Shown here in pieces: positions 62,376 through 64,000 of a stretch of 64,000 nucleotides of DNA. Below the pieces are notes generated by a model. That model was not told the origin of the DNA. It saw only the letters and a list, made by a program, of their open reading frames with translations, and did no database searches. Every line of letters begins with the position of its first letter. The first letter of the stretch is position 1. Origin of the DNA: Gracilimonas sp. (GTDB taxonomy: Bacteria > Bacteroidota > Rhodothermia > Balneolales > Balneolaceae); NCBI GenBank assembly GCA_022450045.1, contig JAKURD010000014.1, positions 1 to 64,000 of the forward strand, given 5' to 3'. A program made the position numbers and the translations under genes.

Positions 62376-62423
62376 TTTCAAAACCGTCTGCTAAAAAGCA
62401 TCAGAATGCGTACCATATAGGTC

Positions 62424-63557
62424 ATGCAGAACACTCACACCGAACTTCTCAATTTCCGTAATCATCTGGATACCAAGATTGATTGGGCACCTCACCTGAA
62501 TGTGATCACAGGACCAAACGGTTCCGGAAAAACCAGCCTGATAGATGCCGTACATTACTTATGTATGTCCCGCAGTTTTGTTTCGAGTACCGATATGTAT
62601 GTTGTCAATCAGGATGAAAGCTATTTTATGATAAAGGGGCATTTTGAGGGGAATATCAGGTCTGAGTTCGATGTTTCATGTTCTTATTCGCGGGGTGATG
62701 GAAAAAAGATTTTTGTAAATGACTCTCCGCTCGACCGGCTCTCAGACCTGATCGGGATGGTACCGGTAGTTACCCTCACCCCGGATGATAAAAAACTGAC
62801 GCTTGAAGGTCCAACCGAGCGCAGATCATTCATTGACTCATTCATCAGCCAGATCTCTCCGGCTTACCTAAGAGATCTCATCGAGTATCGAAGAGTGAGA
62901 AAGCAGCGTAACTCTTTATTGCAAGAATACCGGGGCGCACTTTCTGTACTGGAAGCTTATCTGGAACCCTGGGATGTGCAGCTGGTGGAGGCCGGGGCGC
63001 GGATAGTGGCAAAAAGATATGAAGTGCTGGAAAATCTGAAAGCCTATTTAGAGAAAGATTACGCAATGATATCGGGGATGGACCTCACTACAAATCTTGA
63101 ATATCAAACTTTTTGTAAGCCGACTACCGATGTTGAAGCTATTGAGAAGGAGTACTATGAACAGTTGGGAAAAGTTCAGTCTAAAGAAATTGAAAGAGAG
63201 GTAACGACGATCGGGCCTCATAGAGATGAGATTGTTTTTTACCTGGATGATTTTGAATTGCGACGGTTTGGATCTCAGGGCCAACATCGGCTTTTTGCTT
63301 TGTCTCTTAAACTTGCTCAGCTTCATTATTATTCAGATGAACTGGATGACCTTCCCATCCTGATGCTGGATGATGTTTTTGGAGATCTGGATCTCAAGAA
63401 GACAGAGATCTTATTAGATGCTCTACAACAACATAAAGGTCAAATATTCATAACTTCCGCGAATCCGGTTCCTTTCGAAGATTATGTTACCTTTGATGGG
63501 ATAAATAACCGGTTGTACGAAGTAGAAGATGGAAAGGTGAGCGAGGTTACGAAATGA
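62424..63557 (+). CDS. recF: DNA replication and repair protein RecF
   Basis: A 377-residue SMC-like ATPase that loads RecA at gaps with RecO and RecR. The P-loop is NVITGPNGSGKTSLIDAVHY. The start LLNFRNHLDTKIDWAPHLN is typical, as are TLTPDDKKLTLEGPTERRSF, TTIGPHRDEIVFYLDDFELR and the signature SQGQHRLFALSLKLAQ with Walker B ILMLDDVFGDLD. It overlaps the DUF721 gene by 4 nt. Confidence 0.95.
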   Translation: MQNTHTELLNFRNHLDTKIDWAPHLNVITGPNGSGKTSLIDAVHYLCMSRSFVSSTDMYVVNQDESYFMIKGHFEGNIRSEFDVSCSYSRGDGKKIFVNDSPLDRLSDLIGMVPVVTLTPDDKKLTLEGPTERRSFIDSFISQISPAYLRDLIEYRRVRKQRNSLLQEYRGALSVLEAYLEPWDVQLVEAGARIVAKRYEVLENLKAYLEKDYAMISGMDLTTNLEYQTFCKPTTDVEAIEKEYYEQLGKVQSKEIEREVTTIGPHRDEIVFYLDDFELRRFGSQGQHRLFALSLKLAQLHYYSDELDDLPILMLDDVFGDLDLKKTEILLDALQQHKGQIFITSANPVPFEDYVTFDGINNRLYEVEDGKVSEVTK

Positions 63558-63847
63558 GATTTGATCCACCAAAATCGCTGAGTTCTGTGCTGGAAGATTT
63601 TCTTGAAAAATTTCCCCAGAAAAGAAAATTGAAGCAAGGCATGATACTGTCTGCTTTTGAAGACGTGGTAGGGCCGAGGATGGCTTCCGAAGTTGAAGAC
63701 CTTCACTTTGAAGGAAATAAGCTGGCAATGAAGGTAAAACACCCTGCATGGCGACAGGAAATTCATGGTAACAGATTTAGTATTGCAAAGAAATTAAATT
63801 CCAAAGTTAAAGGTGATGTAATTTCAGACATCATTGTTCGCAGTTAG
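63554..63847 (+). CDS. DUF721 / DciA-like protein
   Basis: A 97-residue DUF721 protein. The pattern QGMILSAFEDVVGPRMASEV and the later KLAMKVKHPAWRQEIHGNRF match the domain, which is the DciA fold. DciA loads replicative helicase in bacteria without DnaC. Many Bacteroidota have short DUF721 genes next to recF, as here. Its ATG overlaps the recF stop in ATGA, so the two are coupled. Confidence 0.87.
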   Translation: MRFDPPKSLSSVLEDFLEKFPQKRKLKQGMILSAFEDVVGPRMASEVEDLHFEGNKLAMKVKHPAWRQEIHGNRFSIAKKLNSKVKGDVISDIIVRS

Positions 63848-63881
63848 TTGATTTACCTTAATCCTGCATCTATATTCGGCT

Positions 63882-64000
63882 ATGTCTGATATCTCAGAAA
63901 ATAACATATTTACCCGCCTGAAAGGGCTGATAAAATCCGGCACAAAACCCGGTGTTGAAGAAACGGAAGTGAGTTTCATGCGCCGCGAAAAAATCATTGT
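63882..64000 (+). CDS. start of an unidentified gene, cut by the window end
   Basis: The ATG at 63882 opens a frame that runs off the window after 39 complete codons (SDISENNIFTRLKGLIKSGT, KPGVEETEVSFMRREKI). It lies 34 nt after the DUF721 gene on the same strand. Too little is visible to name the product; it does not start like gyrB. Confidence 0.45.
   Translation, partial: MSDISENNIFTRLKGLIKSGTKPGVEETEVSFMRREKII

Overview
The window looks like chromosomal DNA of a Bacteroidota-type bacterium, most likely from the Balneolota/Rhodothermota side. The evidence is a Por/T9SS-type C-terminal sorting domain (end of the gene at 40411..41334), a GldC homologue (22026..22355), lipoproteins with Bacteroidota-like lipoboxes, frequent TTG starts, and promoter -7 boxes of the TAnnTTTG type (before eno, glyQS, tRNA-Leu and the SRP RNA). 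The genus cannot be fixed from the sequence alone.

Layout. 1..2.2 kb: two toxin-antitoxin modules (PemK/MazF-like and VapBC-like) on the minus strand, each downstream of a copy of a ~124 bp promoter-bearing repeat. 2.3..12.4 kb: a surface polysaccharide locus (Wzx-like flippase, four glycosyltransferases, one truncated remnant, a methyltransferase, UDP-GlcNAc 2-epimerase, a YfhO-like membrane protein) ending in gatC. 12.7..14.7 kb: ptsH-ptsI. 15.3..24.4 kb: SodC, acyltransferase, bile-acid symporter family protein, VOC protein, lipoprotein, ABC-F ATPase, gldC, MEMO1 family, nth. 24.9..36.5 kb: glyQS, a TPR protein, rpmH-rnpA-yidC, a PD-(D/E)XK protein, pepP, an S23-type four-helix protein, ispH, yjbQ, a DUF2179 protein, SRP RNA, a DUF2911 protein. 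36.5..42.1 kb: amidohydrolase, a GC-rich secreted-protein cluster, msrA. 42.3..51.7 kb: a GH97 glucosidase and a creatininase-family protein, separated by a 6.6 kb segment holding a metal-sensing regulator and a cbb3-like haem-copper oxidase/cytochrome c cassette. 52..64 kb: beta-propeller lipoprotein, tRNA-Leu(GAG), TPR protein, dNK-folK-folB-dnaA, a probable oriC, prmC, eno, recF and a DUF721/DciA-like gene.

The most unusual part is the 44.3..50.9 kb segment. It is bracketed by a 33 bp direct repeat that copies the 3' end of the GH97 gene (44283..44315 and 50853..50885, one mismatch), so it reads as an insertion between GH97 and creatininase genes. Its core oxidase genes are intact. The accessory genes around them are broken: OsmC by an in-frame TGA in place of a conserved glycine, azurin by a single extra base, and a DUF542-like plus a possible hemerythrin-like remnant by stops and a frameshift.

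A second theme is a family of intergenic elements, 184..527 bp, with terminal inverted repeats starting TAACGTGARTTCGA. There are six near-complete copies plus a fragment in this window. They are built from two exchangeable hairpin-rich modules, and some sit so tightly against genes that the element end supplies the stop codon. They look like non-autonomous mobile elements (MITE-like). No transposase gene was seen in the window.
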